Shown piece by piece: positions 40,906 through 51,068 of a DNA stretch of 64,000 nt (positions are counted from its first letter, which is position 1; every line of letters begins with the position of its first letter). Made by a program: the position numbers and the translations under genes. The notes under the pieces are model-generated. The model made no database searches, was not told the origin of the DNA, and saw only the letters and a list, made by a program, of their open reading frames with translations. Source of the DNA: Candidatus Nanopelagicales bacterium. Its GTDB lineage: Bacteria; Actinomycetota; Actinomycetes; S36-B12. Location: NCBI GenBank assembly GCA_018609125.1, contig JABAYF010000028.1:186001-250000 (forward strand), in the 5' to 3' direction.

Positions 40906-41388
40906 TCACGCCCCCGTGGAGCCTAACCCGCCTTCGCCTCGATGGGTGCCTGGCAGTCGGTCAACCTCATGGATCCGGGCTCGAAACACCTGCTGGATCA
41001 CCAATTGCGCCACGCGGTCACCGCGCGCGAGGTGCACCGTCTCGGTGGGGTCGAGATTGATGGCAATGATGGCGATTTCGCCCCGATAGCCGGCGTCAAT
41101 GGTGCCCGGTGCATTCACCAGCGATAGGCCTAGGCGTGCGGCGAGTCCACTGCGGGGGTGCACGAAGGCGGCAAAACCCGGTGGTAGCGCGATCGCGATT
41201 CCGGTGGGGATGACACCTCGTTCCCCGGGAGCCAGATCAACACTAATCGCACACACCAGATCAAGGCCTGCATCACCGGGATGAGCGTAGGTCGGCAGGG
41301 CCAGGTCCGGATCGACACGTTCGATCAAGATGTCGATCTCACCTTCGCGATCCTGCCCGTGCCTCATGGGTTCACCTCCGCGATCCAA
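40906..41388 (-). CDS. dut: dUTP diphosphatase
   Basis: YAHPGDAGLDLVCA, PRSGLAARLGLSLVNAPGTIDAGYRGEI, RGDRVAQLVIQ. Confidence 0.96.
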   Translation of the reverse strand: MDRGGEPMRHGQDREGEIDILIERVDPDLALPTYAHPGDAGLDLVCAISVDLAPGERGVIPTGIAIALPPGFAAFVHPRSGLAARLGLSLVNAPGTIDAGYRGEIAIIAINLDPTETVHLARGDRVAQLVIQQVFRARIHEVDRLPGTHRGEGGLGSTGA

Positions 41389-41969
41389 CTCGGTCCCCCG
41401 CGCTGACGATCCTCGATCGCGCGTGCCACGTGTTCGGGCGAACCCGCCTCAAGGAAATGTTCGAGGGGAACCTGCAAAAACAGCGCGGTGGCGACAATCG
41501 CAACCGGTCCATCTGCAGCGCCTAGATGCGCCGTGCCTTGACTAAAAACCTTGCGGCCACGAACACCGGTGATGTGAGTGCGAATAAAAAGGGTCGTGCC
41601 CACCGGAACCGGTTTTTTGAAATCCACCGAAAGGTGCACTGTGACAGCAGGAATTCCCAAGAATCGGTTGAGCACACCCATGGATTCATCCATTGCGGTT
41701 GCCATAATGCCCCCGTGCGCCAAGCCCGGCGCCCCCTGATGGTAATCGGATACGAGGAGTTGGCAGTGCATGGTGAGTTGTTCGCCAGCCACGACTTTCA
41801 TGTGCATGCCGCCGGGATGGTCGGCTCCACAACCCATGCACCACCGGTAATGGCTGGGAACTACATTGCCAGGTTTTGGGGCACCCTTGATGGGGTCTGG
41901 CAGCAAGGCGTTGGCTGGCGGCGTGGTTAATGCGTCAGGCCTTGGAGTCACCCGCTCGCGATTACTCAT
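41364..41969 (-). CDS. PaaI-like hotdog-fold thioesterase
   Basis: QGAPGLAHGGIMATAMDESMGVL; hotdog signature. Confidence 0.88.
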   Translation of the reverse strand: MSNRERVTPRPDALTTPPANALLPDPIKGAPKPGNVVPSHYRWCMGCGADHPGGMHMKVVAGEQLTMHCQLLVSDYHQGAPGLAHGGIMATAMDESMGVLNRFLGIPAVTVHLSVDFKKPVPVGTTLFIRTHITGVRGRKVFSQGTAHLGAADGPVAIVATALFLQVPLEHFLEAGSPEHVARAIEDRQRGGPSWIAEVNP

Positions 41970-42017
41970 AGGTGATGACCATACCCGCGTGGTTAAGGTC
42001 TAACTCTTCGTGGCACC

Positions 42018-42494
42018 GTGGAGTTCGTGATCTCGTATCGTGAACGGCTTTGGCCCAGGTGGTGGGCGTGGCTGGTCCCGGTCTTTTTGATCGCGGTGCT
42101 TGCTATCGCCTACGGTGCTGCGTATGGCCTCGCAGCCGGCCTGTTGGTGTTTATCCCCACAACCACGGCTGCTCTGTTGGCAATCATTCGTCTCAGTTCG
42201 AGCATCACCGTGACCCACGGACAGTTGCGCGTTGGGCGAGCGCACATACCCGTGATCCTGCTCGGTAACGCGGCCGTGCTTTCCGCCAACGACATGGATG
42301 CGGCTCTGCACGAGGGTGACCAACGAACCTTCTTGGCAGTGCGTACCTGGGCCGCCAAGACAGCTCTTGTGGTCGTGGTGAATGATCCCGCAGACCCACA
42401 TGGTTACTGGTTGGTCAGCACGCGCCACCCCGAGCGACTCCGGGACGCTTTGCAGTGCGATAGCGTCCCGCGTGGATCAGCAATTACCAGCTAG
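42018..42494 (+). CDS. DUF3093 family membrane protein
   Basis: YRERLWPRWWAWLVPVFLIAVLAIAYGAAYG; PHGYWLVSTRHPERL; GTG start. Confidence 0.85.
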   Translation: MEFVISYRERLWPRWWAWLVPVFLIAVLAIAYGAAYGLAAGLLVFIPTTTAALLAIIRLSSSITVTHGQLRVGRAHIPVILLGNAAVLSANDMDAALHEGDQRTFLAVRTWAAKTALVVVVNDPADPHGYWLVSTRHPERLRDALQCDSVPRGSAITS

Positions 42495-42503
42495 GGAGAC
42501 GAT

Positions 42504-42788
42504 ATGAGCGAAGACATCACCGAAAAGACCAACGAAGACCACTCATCGGTGGTTGCAGCAGCTGTGGCCACCGTGGCCAGCGCCGGCATCGGCATGGCCG
42601 CTCGCTCTGCACTGAAGTTTGCCTATCGCAAGACATCCGGACACGATGCACCCGATCCGCAAAAACTCAGCACGCCGTTTAGCAAAGCACTTGTATGGAC
42701 GCTACTGACCACCGTGACCGCAGGCGTTATTGAGCTCGCGGCTTACCGGGTTGTCACGCGGCTGATGAACAAAGAACAATCTGCCTAG
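42504..42788 (+). CDS. DUF4235-like small membrane protein
   Basis: RSALKFAYRKTSGHDAPDP..., KALVWTLLTTVTAGVIELAAYRVVTR. Confidence 0.7.
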   Translation: MSEDITEKTNEDHSSVVAAAVATVASAGIGMAARSALKFAYRKTSGHDAPDPQKLSTPFSKALVWTLLTTVTAGVIELAAYRVVTRLMNKEQSA

Positions 42789-43081
42789 GCACATTCCCGG
42801 CAGATCGGACCGTTCTTTCCCTCGTGGTCGAGTTGGCTGCGATGGTGCACCAGGAAGCACGACGAACACGTGAACTCATCGGCCTGACGTGGCACGACCC
42901 GAACCGTGAGGCTTTCATCCGACAGGTCAGCACCCGGTAATTCAAGATTTTCGGCCAGCTCGGTCTCATCAACGTCCACCGCTGAGGCAGACTTGTCTAC
43001 CCGACGGGCCTTGAGTTCTTCGATGCTGTCTTCAGCTAACTCATCGTCGGTTTTGCGTGGTGCGTCATAGTCCGTGGCCAT
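42785..43081 (-). CDS. DUF4193 family zinc-ribbon protein
   Basis: MATDYDAPRKTDDELAEDSIEELKARR; C-terminal FTCSSCFLVHHRSQLDHEGKNGPICRECA. Confidence 0.92.
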   Translation of the reverse strand: MATDYDAPRKTDDELAEDSIEELKARRVDKSASAVDVDETELAENLELPGADLSDESLTVRVVPRQADEFTCSSCFLVHHRSQLDHEGKNGPICRECA

Positions 43082-43209
43082 TTAAGATGCAGCCCCCAAA
43101 CCCTTCTGTGGAAGTCGTGACCGGCGCTTATTGTGCCTCACCTGCAAAACCCGTGCACACCGGGTTACCTTGAACCCCACACCTGCGAAACAGCGATAAG
43201 GAAACCCCC

Positions 43210-43728
43210 ATGACCCTGTATGCCATCGGCGAACGTCAACCCACCATTGACCCCGCCGCCTTCGTGCACCCCGACGCCATCATTATTGGCGATGTTCATC
43301 TGGGCCCAGAAGCCAGTGTGTGGCCGGGCGCCGTTCTGCGCGGAGACCACGGCAGCATTTACGTGGGTGCAGGGTCCTCGGTTCAAGACGGCAGCGTCGT
43401 GCACTGCACCGCAACATGGGACACCGTTATTGGACAGGGCTGCGTGATCGGCCACCTCGTACACCTGGAGGGTTGCACGGTGCAAGACGATGCCTTGGTG
43501 GGTTCTGGGGCTGTTGTCCTGCAGGGGTGCATCGTCGGCTCAGGGGCTTTAGTGGGTGCTTCGGCACTGGTCGCTCCCGGCACACACGTGCCTCCCGGAA
43601 AGTCAGCAATGGGCGTGCCCGCCCGAATCCTGGATAAACCCGCTGATGCTGAACTCATCAGGCAAGCCGCAGACACCTATCGAAAAAACACGCACTGGTA
43701 CGCCGCGACGTTGCGGCGACTCGACTAA
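43210..43728 (+). CDS. Gamma-class carbonic anhydrase-like protein
   Basis: Left-handed beta-helix hexapeptide repeats: SVWPGAVLRGDHGSIYVGAGSSVQDGSVVHC, VIGHLVHLEGCTV. Confidence 0.9.
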   Translation: MTLYAIGERQPTIDPAAFVHPDAIIIGDVHLGPEASVWPGAVLRGDHGSIYVGAGSSVQDGSVVHCTATWDTVIGQGCVIGHLVHLEGCTVQDDALVGSGAVVLQGCIVGSGALVGASALVAPGTHVPPGKSAMGVPARILDKPADAELIRQAADTYRKNTHWYAATLRRLD

Positions 43729-44538
43729 TCACAGGTCAGTGCCGTAGGCGCTCAGCAGTACCGACCTCAACTCATCAGCCACCAACGGTGCGGCCGCAAA
43801 TGTCATGAGTTCACCGGGCTCACTCGCCCATAGACCATCGACTATGGCGCCCGCCTCGCGCGCGATCACCGTGGCAGCCGTGTAATCCCACGGGTGAAGT
43901 CCCTGCTCGAAGTAGGCATCAACGAGGCCCTCAGCCACCCAACACATGTCGATAGACGCCGCCCCTGCCCGGCGAATATCTCGAACTTGTGGAAGGACCT
44001 GGGCGAGTACATTCCCCTGAACCTGACGAGTCTGCTCACGATATCCAAAACCGGTAGCCACCAATGCCTGTGACACTTCGGTGATCCGATTCGAGGTGAC
44101 CGATCGCACACCGGCCCGACTAGCCGACCAAGCTCCCTGCCCTCTCACCGCCCAATAGCTCACGCCCAGGGCTGGAATCTCTACGACACCAATCGTCGGG
44201 TATCCGTCTACCTGTACCCCTACGCTGACCGACCAGACGGGCAGGTCATAAAGATAATTCGTACTGCCATCTATGGGATCAATCACCCAGGTAACACCGG
44301 TGCTACCTGTGCGCGCCGTGCCCTCCTCACCCACGATCGCGTCATCGGGACGAGAGCGCAGGATCAGATCCACCACCAGGGATTCAGCTGCATGATCCAT
44401 CTCGGTGACCACGTCAGTGGCAGAGGACTTTGCCGAATGAGCCAATTGATCGGGGCGCTGGTTAAGCAAAAAAGCACCCGTCGTCGTCGCGGCGTACTGC
44501 GCGATACGCAGGAGCAGTTGTTGCGTGTGATCATTCAC
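43729..44538 (-). CDS. suhB: Inositol monophosphatase family (SuhB-like)
   Basis: IVGEEGT, WVIDPIDGSTNYLYDLPVWSVSVGV, HPWDYTAATVIAREAGA. Confidence 0.93.
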   Translation of the reverse strand: MNDHTQQLLLRIAQYAATTTGAFLLNQRPDQLAHSAKSSATDVVTEMDHAAESLVVDLILRSRPDDAIVGEEGTARTGSTGVTWVIDPIDGSTNYLYDLPVWSVSVGVQVDGYPTIGVVEIPALGVSYWAVRGQGAWSASRAGVRSVTSNRITEVSQALVATGFGYREQTRQVQGNVLAQVLPQVRDIRRAGAASIDMCWVAEGLVDAYFEQGLHPWDYTAATVIAREAGAIVDGLWASEPGELMTFAAAPLVADELRSVLLSAYGTDL

Positions 44539-44601
44539 AGCACCAGATTGACACAGCGGCTGAACCGAACACGACCAGGACCCCGGTACTCTGCGATTGC
44601 C

Positions 44602-45879
44602 ATGACAATCTTTACCGGCCTATGGGGGCCCTACCGTGAACTGCTTCGCCACCCCGGCGGGCTGCAGTTCTCCATGGCCGCGCTCATGGCCCGACTACCC
44701 CTGGCGATGACTGGTCTAGGCATCGTCTTGCTGGTCAGTGCGGTCGAAGGTGGTTACCTACTTGCCGGCATCTTGACCGCCACCTATGCACTGGCGGCGG
44801 CGTTCATGAGTCCAATCAGCGCGCGCTACATCGATCGTTGGGGACAGCTGCGCGTGGTACGGATCATGCTGGTCATCCACGTGGCTTCCCTCATCTGTTT
44901 CGTGGTCGGGGTGCGGAGCAATCTGCCCGTGTTTGCGCTCTTCATTGCGGCAGCTCTGGCTGGTGCCGCCCAGCCGGCTAGCGGGTCTCTCGTTCGTGCC
45001 CGCTGGGCCCACGCCGTCGGGGGCACCTCGAACCTACGGGTTGCTTTCGCGTGGGAGAGTGTGCTGGACGAGGTTGTTTTCGTTTTTGGCCCACCCCTGG
45101 CAGCGATCCTGGCTATCGCAGTGGCACCGGCCGCGCCACTGCTGGCCGCAGCGCTCCTGGTGGGAGCTGGTGGCACCTGGCTCATCAGTCAGCGCCGCAC
45201 CGAGCCTCCCGCCTACCGTCCCATTGCCGGTGGCCCAGCACTGGTTCGCAACCCTGTGGTGGTGTCGGTGACCGCCATGATGATCTTCTTGGGCGCTGTG
45301 TTCGGTTCGCTAGAAATTGTGACGGTGGCTGCAGCGCGAGAGGTCGGTTCAGCCGGCTTCGCTGGGCTCATTCTCTCCCTGTACGCGGCCGGTTCAATGG
45401 TGAGCGGAATTGTGTTCGGCACGCGGGCAGCGTCAGCACGCTCGCCGCAACGACAGTTGCTGATCGGCACGGTTGCCCTCGCCGTTGTCACCGCACCTTT
45501 ACCCATCGTCTTTGGGATCGTTGGCTGGAGCATCGTGGCTTTCCTCGCGGGACTCGCGGTAGCGCCGGTCCTCATTTTAGCTAATTCGATCATTCAACTC
45601 GGGGTCCCACCGGAGCGCCTCACCGAGGGTCTTGCCTGGATCAACACCACCGGTCTCGGTCTCGGTATCGCACTGTCCGCAGCAGTTTCGGGAGCGATTG
45701 TTGACGCCTTCGGGAGCAGGGCAGGCTATGCCGTGACCGCCGGATCAGGAATTGCCACGATGTGTATCGCTCTGGCTTCCTACCCGGCACTTAACCGCGC
45801 TCTCGCCACATCGCCGGGGGCTGTGCCGGCCACACCACCGGCGAAGGACACCACCTTAATCGGAGACTCCAGTGACTAA
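44602..45879 (+). CDS. MFS transporter
   Basis: About 12 hydrophobic segments; ATG at 44602 (MTIFTGLWGPYRELLRHPGG) preferred over the longer ORF overlapping suhB. Confidence 0.85.
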   Translation: MTIFTGLWGPYRELLRHPGGLQFSMAALMARLPLAMTGLGIVLLVSAVEGGYLLAGILTATYALAAAFMSPISARYIDRWGQLRVVRIMLVIHVASLICFVVGVRSNLPVFALFIAAALAGAAQPASGSLVRARWAHAVGGTSNLRVAFAWESVLDEVVFVFGPPLAAILAIAVAPAAPLLAAALLVGAGGTWLISQRRTEPPAYRPIAGGPALVRNPVVVSVTAMMIFLGAVFGSLEIVTVAAAREVGSAGFAGLILSLYAAGSMVSGIVFGTRAASARSPQRQLLIGTVALAVVTAPLPIVFGIVGWSIVAFLAGLAVAPVLILANSIIQLGVPPERLTEGLAWINTTGLGLGIALSAAVSGAIVDAFGSRAGYAVTAGSGIATMCIALASYPALNRALATSPGAVPATPPAKDTTLIGDSSD

Positions 45880-46678
45880 CCTGAAGTTTATCGGCCTGTC
45901 AGCCAACGGATCTCAACTTCTGCTGGCAGACTCAGGGGGGAAGAAGTTTAACGTCACCATCGACGTTCGTCTTCGCGCGATTCTACGCGGTGGCGAATCC
46001 GCGCCCGGTCAACTGGAGATTGCTCTGAATACGTTAGGTCCGCGAGAGATTCAGGCCCGAATCCGGGCAGGCGCCTCGGTTGCTGAACTCGCCGAGGAGT
46101 CCGGTGTTGAGGTCGAACGCATCGATCGATACGCCGGCCCACCGCTAGCCGAACGTGATTTTATGGCCTCTCAGGCTCGCGATACGCACCTGACCAGCCA
46201 CCTTGGCGATCGTGGCCTTCTTGTGGTGGTCGCTTCAGCTGCCGAATCCGATGGGGTGCCCAGCGATGCCATCCGATGGGATTCCTGGCAGCGCGAAGAT
46301 GGCACTTGGCATGTCCTCAGCGCCTACCCGGTAAACAGTTCCGACCGCGTGGCCACCTGGATTTTCCATCCGCGTGAACGTTGGGTGACGGCCGACGATG
46401 CGGAAGCGGCGGCGATGCTCACCGGGCCTTTGCCGGTTCATATGCTCGCGCCGGTACCCGATGCCGACGATGAGAAACCAAAGCCGGTACGTCGCACACG
46501 CAAGAAAATCACGGCCGATGATTCACCGGCACCCGTTGAGCTCGCGCCCAGTGAACCCGAATCGGCCACTGATCCAGCGCCTGCTTCAGCCCCTGACCCG
46601 GAGCCACGCAAGAGCAAGCGGGCCAGCGTACCCACGTGGGATGAAATTCTTTTTGGTGGAGCAACGCCAGAGAACTAG
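45872..46678 (+). CDS. sepH: Septation protein SepH (DUF3071)
   Basis: LKFIGLSANGSQLLLADSGGKKFNVTID, LRPREIQARIRAG-like region with LGPREIQARIRAGASVAELAEESG HTH. Confidence 0.9.
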   Translation: MTNLKFIGLSANGSQLLLADSGGKKFNVTIDVRLRAILRGGESAPGQLEIALNTLGPREIQARIRAGASVAELAEESGVEVERIDRYAGPPLAERDFMASQARDTHLTSHLGDRGLLVVVASAAESDGVPSDAIRWDSWQREDGTWHVLSAYPVNSSDRVATWIFHPRERWVTADDAEAAAMLTGPLPVHMLAPVPDADDEKPKPVRRTRKKITADDSPAPVELAPSEPESATDPAPASAPDPEPRKSKRASVPTWDEILFGGATPEN

Positions 46679-46694
46679 CCAGACTGCGACCGGG

Positions 46695-47339
46695 TTATTC
46701 CTGCGCGAAGGGCAATGGGTCCATCGATACGTGTTCGGCGCCTGATTTAGCCGCGGTGATCTCACGCCGATGATGATCACGACACAACACCTCATAGGCC
46801 ACCACGCCAGCATCGGTATCGCCGACCATCACCTGGTCACCCTCGGTGACCATCACCCCGCCCACTGTCCTTGCGTTGTGTGTGCCGCGCTGTCCGCACC
46901 AGCAAAGGGACGCCACCTGCAAAACCTCGACACGGTCAGCGAGTTCAATGAGTCGTGCTGAACCTGGGAACAGACGTGTCTTGAAGTCGGTGGCGATGCC
47001 GAAGGCGTAGACGTCTACGCCGAGTCGATCGACTAGTTCGGCGAGATCATTGACCTGCGCCACCGTATAGAACTGGGCTTCGTCGCAGATGAGGTAATCC
47101 AGGCCCTGACCACCAGATAGGGCTGCCACGACGAACTCACGAAACGAAAAACTCTCATCCACCTCAATCGCTTCAACCTGAAGTCCAAGGCGGCTTGACA
47201 ACACCGCCGTGCCTGCCCGATCAAACTGGGTAAATACCGCACCGCGGCGTCCTCGCGTTGCATGGTTGTGGTCGGTTTGAAGTGCCAGCGTTGACTTTCC
47301 GCAGTCCATCGTTCCGGAAAAGAACACGAGCTCAGCCAT
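46695..47339 (-). CDS. tdk: Thymidine kinase
   Basis: FFSGTMDCGKSTLALQTDHN, DYLICDEAQFYTVAQVNDLAELVD. Confidence 0.95.
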   Translation of the reverse strand: MAELVFFSGTMDCGKSTLALQTDHNHATRGRRGAVFTQFDRAGTAVLSSRLGLQVEAIEVDESFSFREFVVAALSGGQGLDYLICDEAQFYTVAQVNDLAELVDRLGVDVYAFGIATDFKTRLFPGSARLIELADRVEVLQVASLCWCGQRGTHNARTVGGVMVTEGDQVMVGDTDAGVVAYEVLCRDHHRREITAAKSGAEHVSMDPLPFAQE

Positions 47340-47366
47340 GTGCTACCTCACCTGCGACTGGTTGTG

Positions 47367-48512
47367 TCATGTGTTCTGCCCTGTGAGGACAACAAAAGGA
47401 ACGAGCAATTCATCGTCGGTGACAGAACCGTGCTGTCCGCGAAGGGAAGACACCACAGAATCGACCTCGCGGCTGGCTAAGGATGTGTTCCCGCGCGCCA
47501 GAACCATGACGTCACCGAGTCGCGCGTTCACAGCGCTTACATCTGATGCACCGTGGGGACTTTGCGGTGGACCGCTCAGACCTGCTGCGATCCACTCAGC
47601 ACGGGTCAGCACCCATGCGTTCTTGTCCAGTTCTTCTCGCCAACGATGTGCCACTTCGTCAGCGCTTGCCTTGACCGTGTAAAGGAACCGGCACCGTGGC
47701 TCACCGCCCACGCGCAGCACACTGTCGCGCAGGTGTGCGTTGTCTTCCACATAGATTCGATCAGCCAACTCACAATCCACCATGCCGTGATCGGCCGTGA
47801 TGAACAACGCCACGTCGGCGGGCAGTAGCGCCAAGATACGTTCGACCAGGTGATTCACCTGGGCCAATTCCCCGCGCCAGTGGTCAGAGTCAACGCCGTG
47901 CCCGTGCCCGGTGCGATCGAGATCAGCCCAGTAAACATAGGCGAGGAACGGTGTGTCCCGGTGAAGAAGCGCACCGAGTTCGCCCAATTTCTCGCCAAAC
48001 GAGTCCGCGCCGAGGTACTGCCCGCCGCGCAGTGCGGCTCGACTGAGACCGCTGCCTTCATAGAGTCGGGCTGAGATGGAAGCCACCGAGTATCCACGAC
48101 CCGCAACATCTTCCAGCACGGTGCGAGTGGGTTGCACGAACTCCGGACTCATGCTTTCTGGCCACGATAGTGGAGACAGGAGTGCGCGATGCCCTGGAAC
48201 CTGGAACGAGGCACCCACGATCCCGTGCACATTGGGCGGTTGACCGGTGCCGAGACTGCCTAGGCCCACCGGGGTAGTCGTGGGAACTGCGGCGCTGATA
48301 CTGCGCCCACCCGCCAATGCAGGGGCGATCTCACCGTGTCGCTGTAGTGCGTTCCAACCCAACCCATCCACGAGGAGCACAACAACGGAACGAAATTCCT
48401 TCCCCACGCTCAGCAGATCCCAGTATCCGGGAACCCGCATGCACGCGGCAGCCGTGGGCAACACTTCGGCCAGGGAGCCGCTCCCATAAGGCGGCGGTGC
48501 AGGGACAGACAC
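47367..48512 (-). CDS. Alkaline phosphatase family/nucleotide pyrophosphatase-like protein
   Basis: VVVLLVDGLGWNALQRHGEIAPAL, FITADHGMVDCE; GTG at 48512 preferred over the ORF extended into the next gene. Confidence 0.87.
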   Translation of the reverse strand: MSVPAPPPYGSGSLAEVLPTAAACMRVPGYWDLLSVGKEFRSVVVLLVDGLGWNALQRHGEIAPALAGGRSISAAVPTTTPVGLGSLGTGQPPNVHGIVGASFQVPGHRALLSPLSWPESMSPEFVQPTRTVLEDVAGRGYSVASISARLYEGSGLSRAALRGGQYLGADSFGEKLGELGALLHRDTPFLAYVYWADLDRTGHGHGVDSDHWRGELAQVNHLVERILALLPADVALFITADHGMVDCELADRIYVEDNAHLRDSVLRVGGEPRCRFLYTVKASADEVAHRWREELDKNAWVLTRAEWIAAGLSGPPQSPHGASDVSAVNARLGDVMVLARGNTSLASREVDSVVSSLRGQHGSVTDDELLVPFVVLTGQNT

Positions 48513-48519
48513 AGCAGCC

Positions 48520-49107
48520 TTAGCGCAGCCGCGCAGCCGTGGCCTCAGAAAGTGCCGCCGCAAACGCAAGAGCTTGGCGCACAACGTCTGGGCCGTCAGC
48601 TGCCTCGGATACTCGAAGGGACAGGTCGTCATTTGATGCCGCACCGGTATAGCCGTGGTCGGCATCGCATGCAGGATCACCGCAGTCTGCTGGCTCTAGA
48701 TCAATTCGGCTCACCGCACCCCAACCGATCGTGAGCAGCACCTGTCGGGTAGGGCCACCAGCTGCGTGCGTGGCCGGATTAACGACAACGCGCGTCACCA
48801 CAACAGAGTCAACTTTTTCTAGCCGAACTGCTTCGGTGGATGCAGTCGCATAGGGATCAGCGCACGATTCATCGGGTGGATGTTCATCGGTGTGTCCAAC
48901 GATGAGTCGTGTTGGAGTCAGGGCCAAGACCGTCACGTGACGCCGCAACTCATCACGATCGAAAGCCGCCTCGTGATGTACCAGATAGGATCCAAGGACC
49001 TCACCGGCCAATGCAGTATCGAGAGCATCCGCGACTAAGTCGGGGTAGTAACCACTGCGCTCAATGTCGGATCGCAGTCGGTGGCGAAGAGTGAGGCCGT
49101 CGGTCAT
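48520..49107 (-). CDS. DUF5998 family protein
   Basis: LRSDIERSGYYPDLVADALDTAL, HHEAAFDRDELRRHVTVLALTPTRL. Confidence 0.82.
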   Translation of the reverse strand: MTDGLTLRHRLRSDIERSGYYPDLVADALDTALAGEVLGSYLVHHEAAFDRDELRRHVTVLALTPTRLIVGHTDEHPPDESCADPYATASTEAVRLEKVDSVVVTRVVVNPATHAAGGPTRQVLLTIGWGAVSRIDLEPADCGDPACDADHGYTGAASNDDLSLRVSEAADGPDVVRQALAFAAALSEATAARLR

Positions 49108-49182
49108 GGGGCCATCCTGTCACTGCCGAGGGTCCCGCCGCCCTGCTCCCCCATCACCTTCGAGGGGGACTACCGTTGGTGC

Positions 49183-50124
49183 GTGCTGCTGCCCACGTCC
49201 CTGCCCTTCCTTCTCGCCGCCGAGGTGGAACAGGCACTGCATGAGAATCGCCCGGTGGTGGCGTTGGAATCGACGATCATTACTCATGGACTGCCCCGCC
49301 CGGTCAATGCACGGGTCGCTGCTGAGATTGAAGACGTCGTTCGATCTCAGGGCGCAGTTCCGGCCACGATTGCCCTGCTGCGGGGCCGCATCCAGGTGGG
49401 ACTAAGCGCCGATCAGCTAAATGAGCTTGCGGCAGACCCCGAGGCGATCAAGGTGAGCGTGCGCGATATCGCCATGGCGATGGCCACCGCCACAACCGGC
49501 GCCACAACGGTGGCGGCAACGGCCCACCTGGCTCACCTGGCCGGTATTTGCGTTTTCGCCACCGGCGGTATCGGCGGTGTGCACCGCGATGCCCGAACGA
49601 CGTGGGATGAATCTGCCGATCTCACGACCCTCGCTCACACTCCGATTACCGTTATTTCCTCCGGAATTAAGTCAATTCTTGATGTGGCGGCCACGCTGGA
49701 ACGGCTGGAGACCCTCGGTATCGGCGTATGTGGGTATCAAACTCGTCGCACGCCCGGTTTCTATCTCACCGAGTTACCCCACGAATTGCCCACCCGCCTT
49801 GAGTCAGCGGCCCAGGTGGCCTCGGTGATGCGTGCCCGACGACTTATTGCCGATCCCGCAGCCCTCTTGGTGTTCCAGCCCCTACCGGCGGATCGGCAAA
49901 TGGATCCAGCCCTGCACGATGTGGTGCTTCAGGCTGGTCTGTTCGATCTCGCCCAACGCGGGATTTCCGGCAAGGACGTCACCCCAGCCCTGCTGGAATA
50001 CTTTCGTGACCACACCGAGGGGGAAAGCTTGCGAGTCAATATCGAACTGATCTTGGCCAACGCTTCCCTAGCCGCGCAGATCGCGGCCGCCGACACCGAT
50101 CTAGACCGACAGGCACGACCATGA
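49183..50124 (+). CDS. psuG: Pseudouridine-5'-phosphate glycosidase
   Basis: PVVALESTIITHGLPRPVNARVA, GAVPATIALLRGRI, VFATGGIGGVHRDA. Confidence 0.95.
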   Translation: MLLPTSLPFLLAAEVEQALHENRPVVALESTIITHGLPRPVNARVAAEIEDVVRSQGAVPATIALLRGRIQVGLSADQLNELAADPEAIKVSVRDIAMAMATATTGATTVAATAHLAHLAGICVFATGGIGGVHRDARTTWDESADLTTLAHTPITVISSGIKSILDVAATLERLETLGIGVCGYQTRRTPGFYLTELPHELPTRLESAAQVASVMRARRLIADPAALLVFQPLPADRQMDPALHDVVLQAGLFDLAQRGISGKDVTPALLEYFRDHTEGESLRVNIELILANASLAAQIAAADTDLDRQARP

Positions 50125-51035
50125 TGTCCTCCGTCGATGATCTCGATCAGCCCACACCGGGATTCATGGTCATTGGTGACCTCATGACCGACATTGTGTG
50201 CCAGATCCCTGGTCCCCCGACAGTCGGAACCGACACCGATGCGCTGATCACGTCACACGGAGGTGGTGCAGGTGGCAACGTGGCGGCCTGGCTGGCTCAC
50301 CGCGGCCAAGCCATCCATTTCGTGTCGCGCGTCGGTACCGATTCTTTCGGCGATGTCGCAGTGTCACTTCTCACCGCCAACGGGGTTACCTGCCATGTAA
50401 CTCGCGATCCGGCACGGCCAACGGGCACCTGTGTTGTCATGGTGACCGGTGATGGTGAACGCACAATGATGCCCGATCCGGGTGCGAATGCTTTCCTCGC
50501 GCCGGCAGACCTGCCCGAAGCTGAATTCATTGCAACCCGCCACCTACATGTATCCGGCTACACCCTGTTGAAGTCAGGGTCACGAATGGCTGGGCTGGCT
50601 GCCCTGGACCTAGCACAGCGACGCGGCATGACCAGTAGCGTCGATGTGTCGTCAACCGCTCCGCTCCTCGAAGTGGGAATCAACCCGTTCCTGGAATGGA
50701 CCTCAGGTACCCAAGTGTGTTTCGCCAACGCTGCTGAAGCCAACATCCTCACCGGGATGGCCGACCCTGAAGAGGCAATGAACGCGCTTCTCCCCCACTA
50801 CGACACGGTCGTGATCAAACTAGGAGCACGTGGATCTTTAGCCGGCCGCCGAGATGGCCAGCGCGCCGCTACGCCCGCGGTGAGCCTTGATGTGATCGAC
50901 ACAACCGGTGCCGGAGATGCATTTGCTGCCGGTTTTCTGATTGGTTGGACATCGGGTAAGTCACTCATGGACTGCCTACTGCCTGCGTCTGTCCTTGCGG
51001 CTCGTGCTGTGGGTGGCGTGGGCGCACGCCCGTGA
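50121..51035 (+). CDS. PfkB-family carbohydrate kinase (candidate pseudouridine kinase)
   Basis: GGGAGGNVAAWLAHRGQ; DTTGAGDAFAAGFLIG; overlaps end of psuG. Confidence 0.9.
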   Translation: MMSSVDDLDQPTPGFMVIGDLMTDIVCQIPGPPTVGTDTDALITSHGGGAGGNVAAWLAHRGQAIHFVSRVGTDSFGDVAVSLLTANGVTCHVTRDPARPTGTCVVMVTGDGERTMMPDPGANAFLAPADLPEAEFIATRHLHVSGYTLLKSGSRMAGLAALDLAQRRGMTSSVDVSSTAPLLEVGINPFLEWTSGTQVCFANAAEANILTGMADPEEAMNALLPHYDTVVIKLGARGSLAGRRDGQRAATPAVSLDVIDTTGAGDAFAAGFLIGWTSGKSLMDCLLPASVLAARAVGGVGARP

Positions 51036-51068
51036 CGACCGCAACATTGCAGACAGGAGTCCGTACGA

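Noticed and set aside
44521-44536. TGTGATCATTCACA as a CRP site near the suhB start
   Set aside because: Spacer is 4 bp instead of 6 and the sequence encodes the suhB N-terminus (MNDHTQ).
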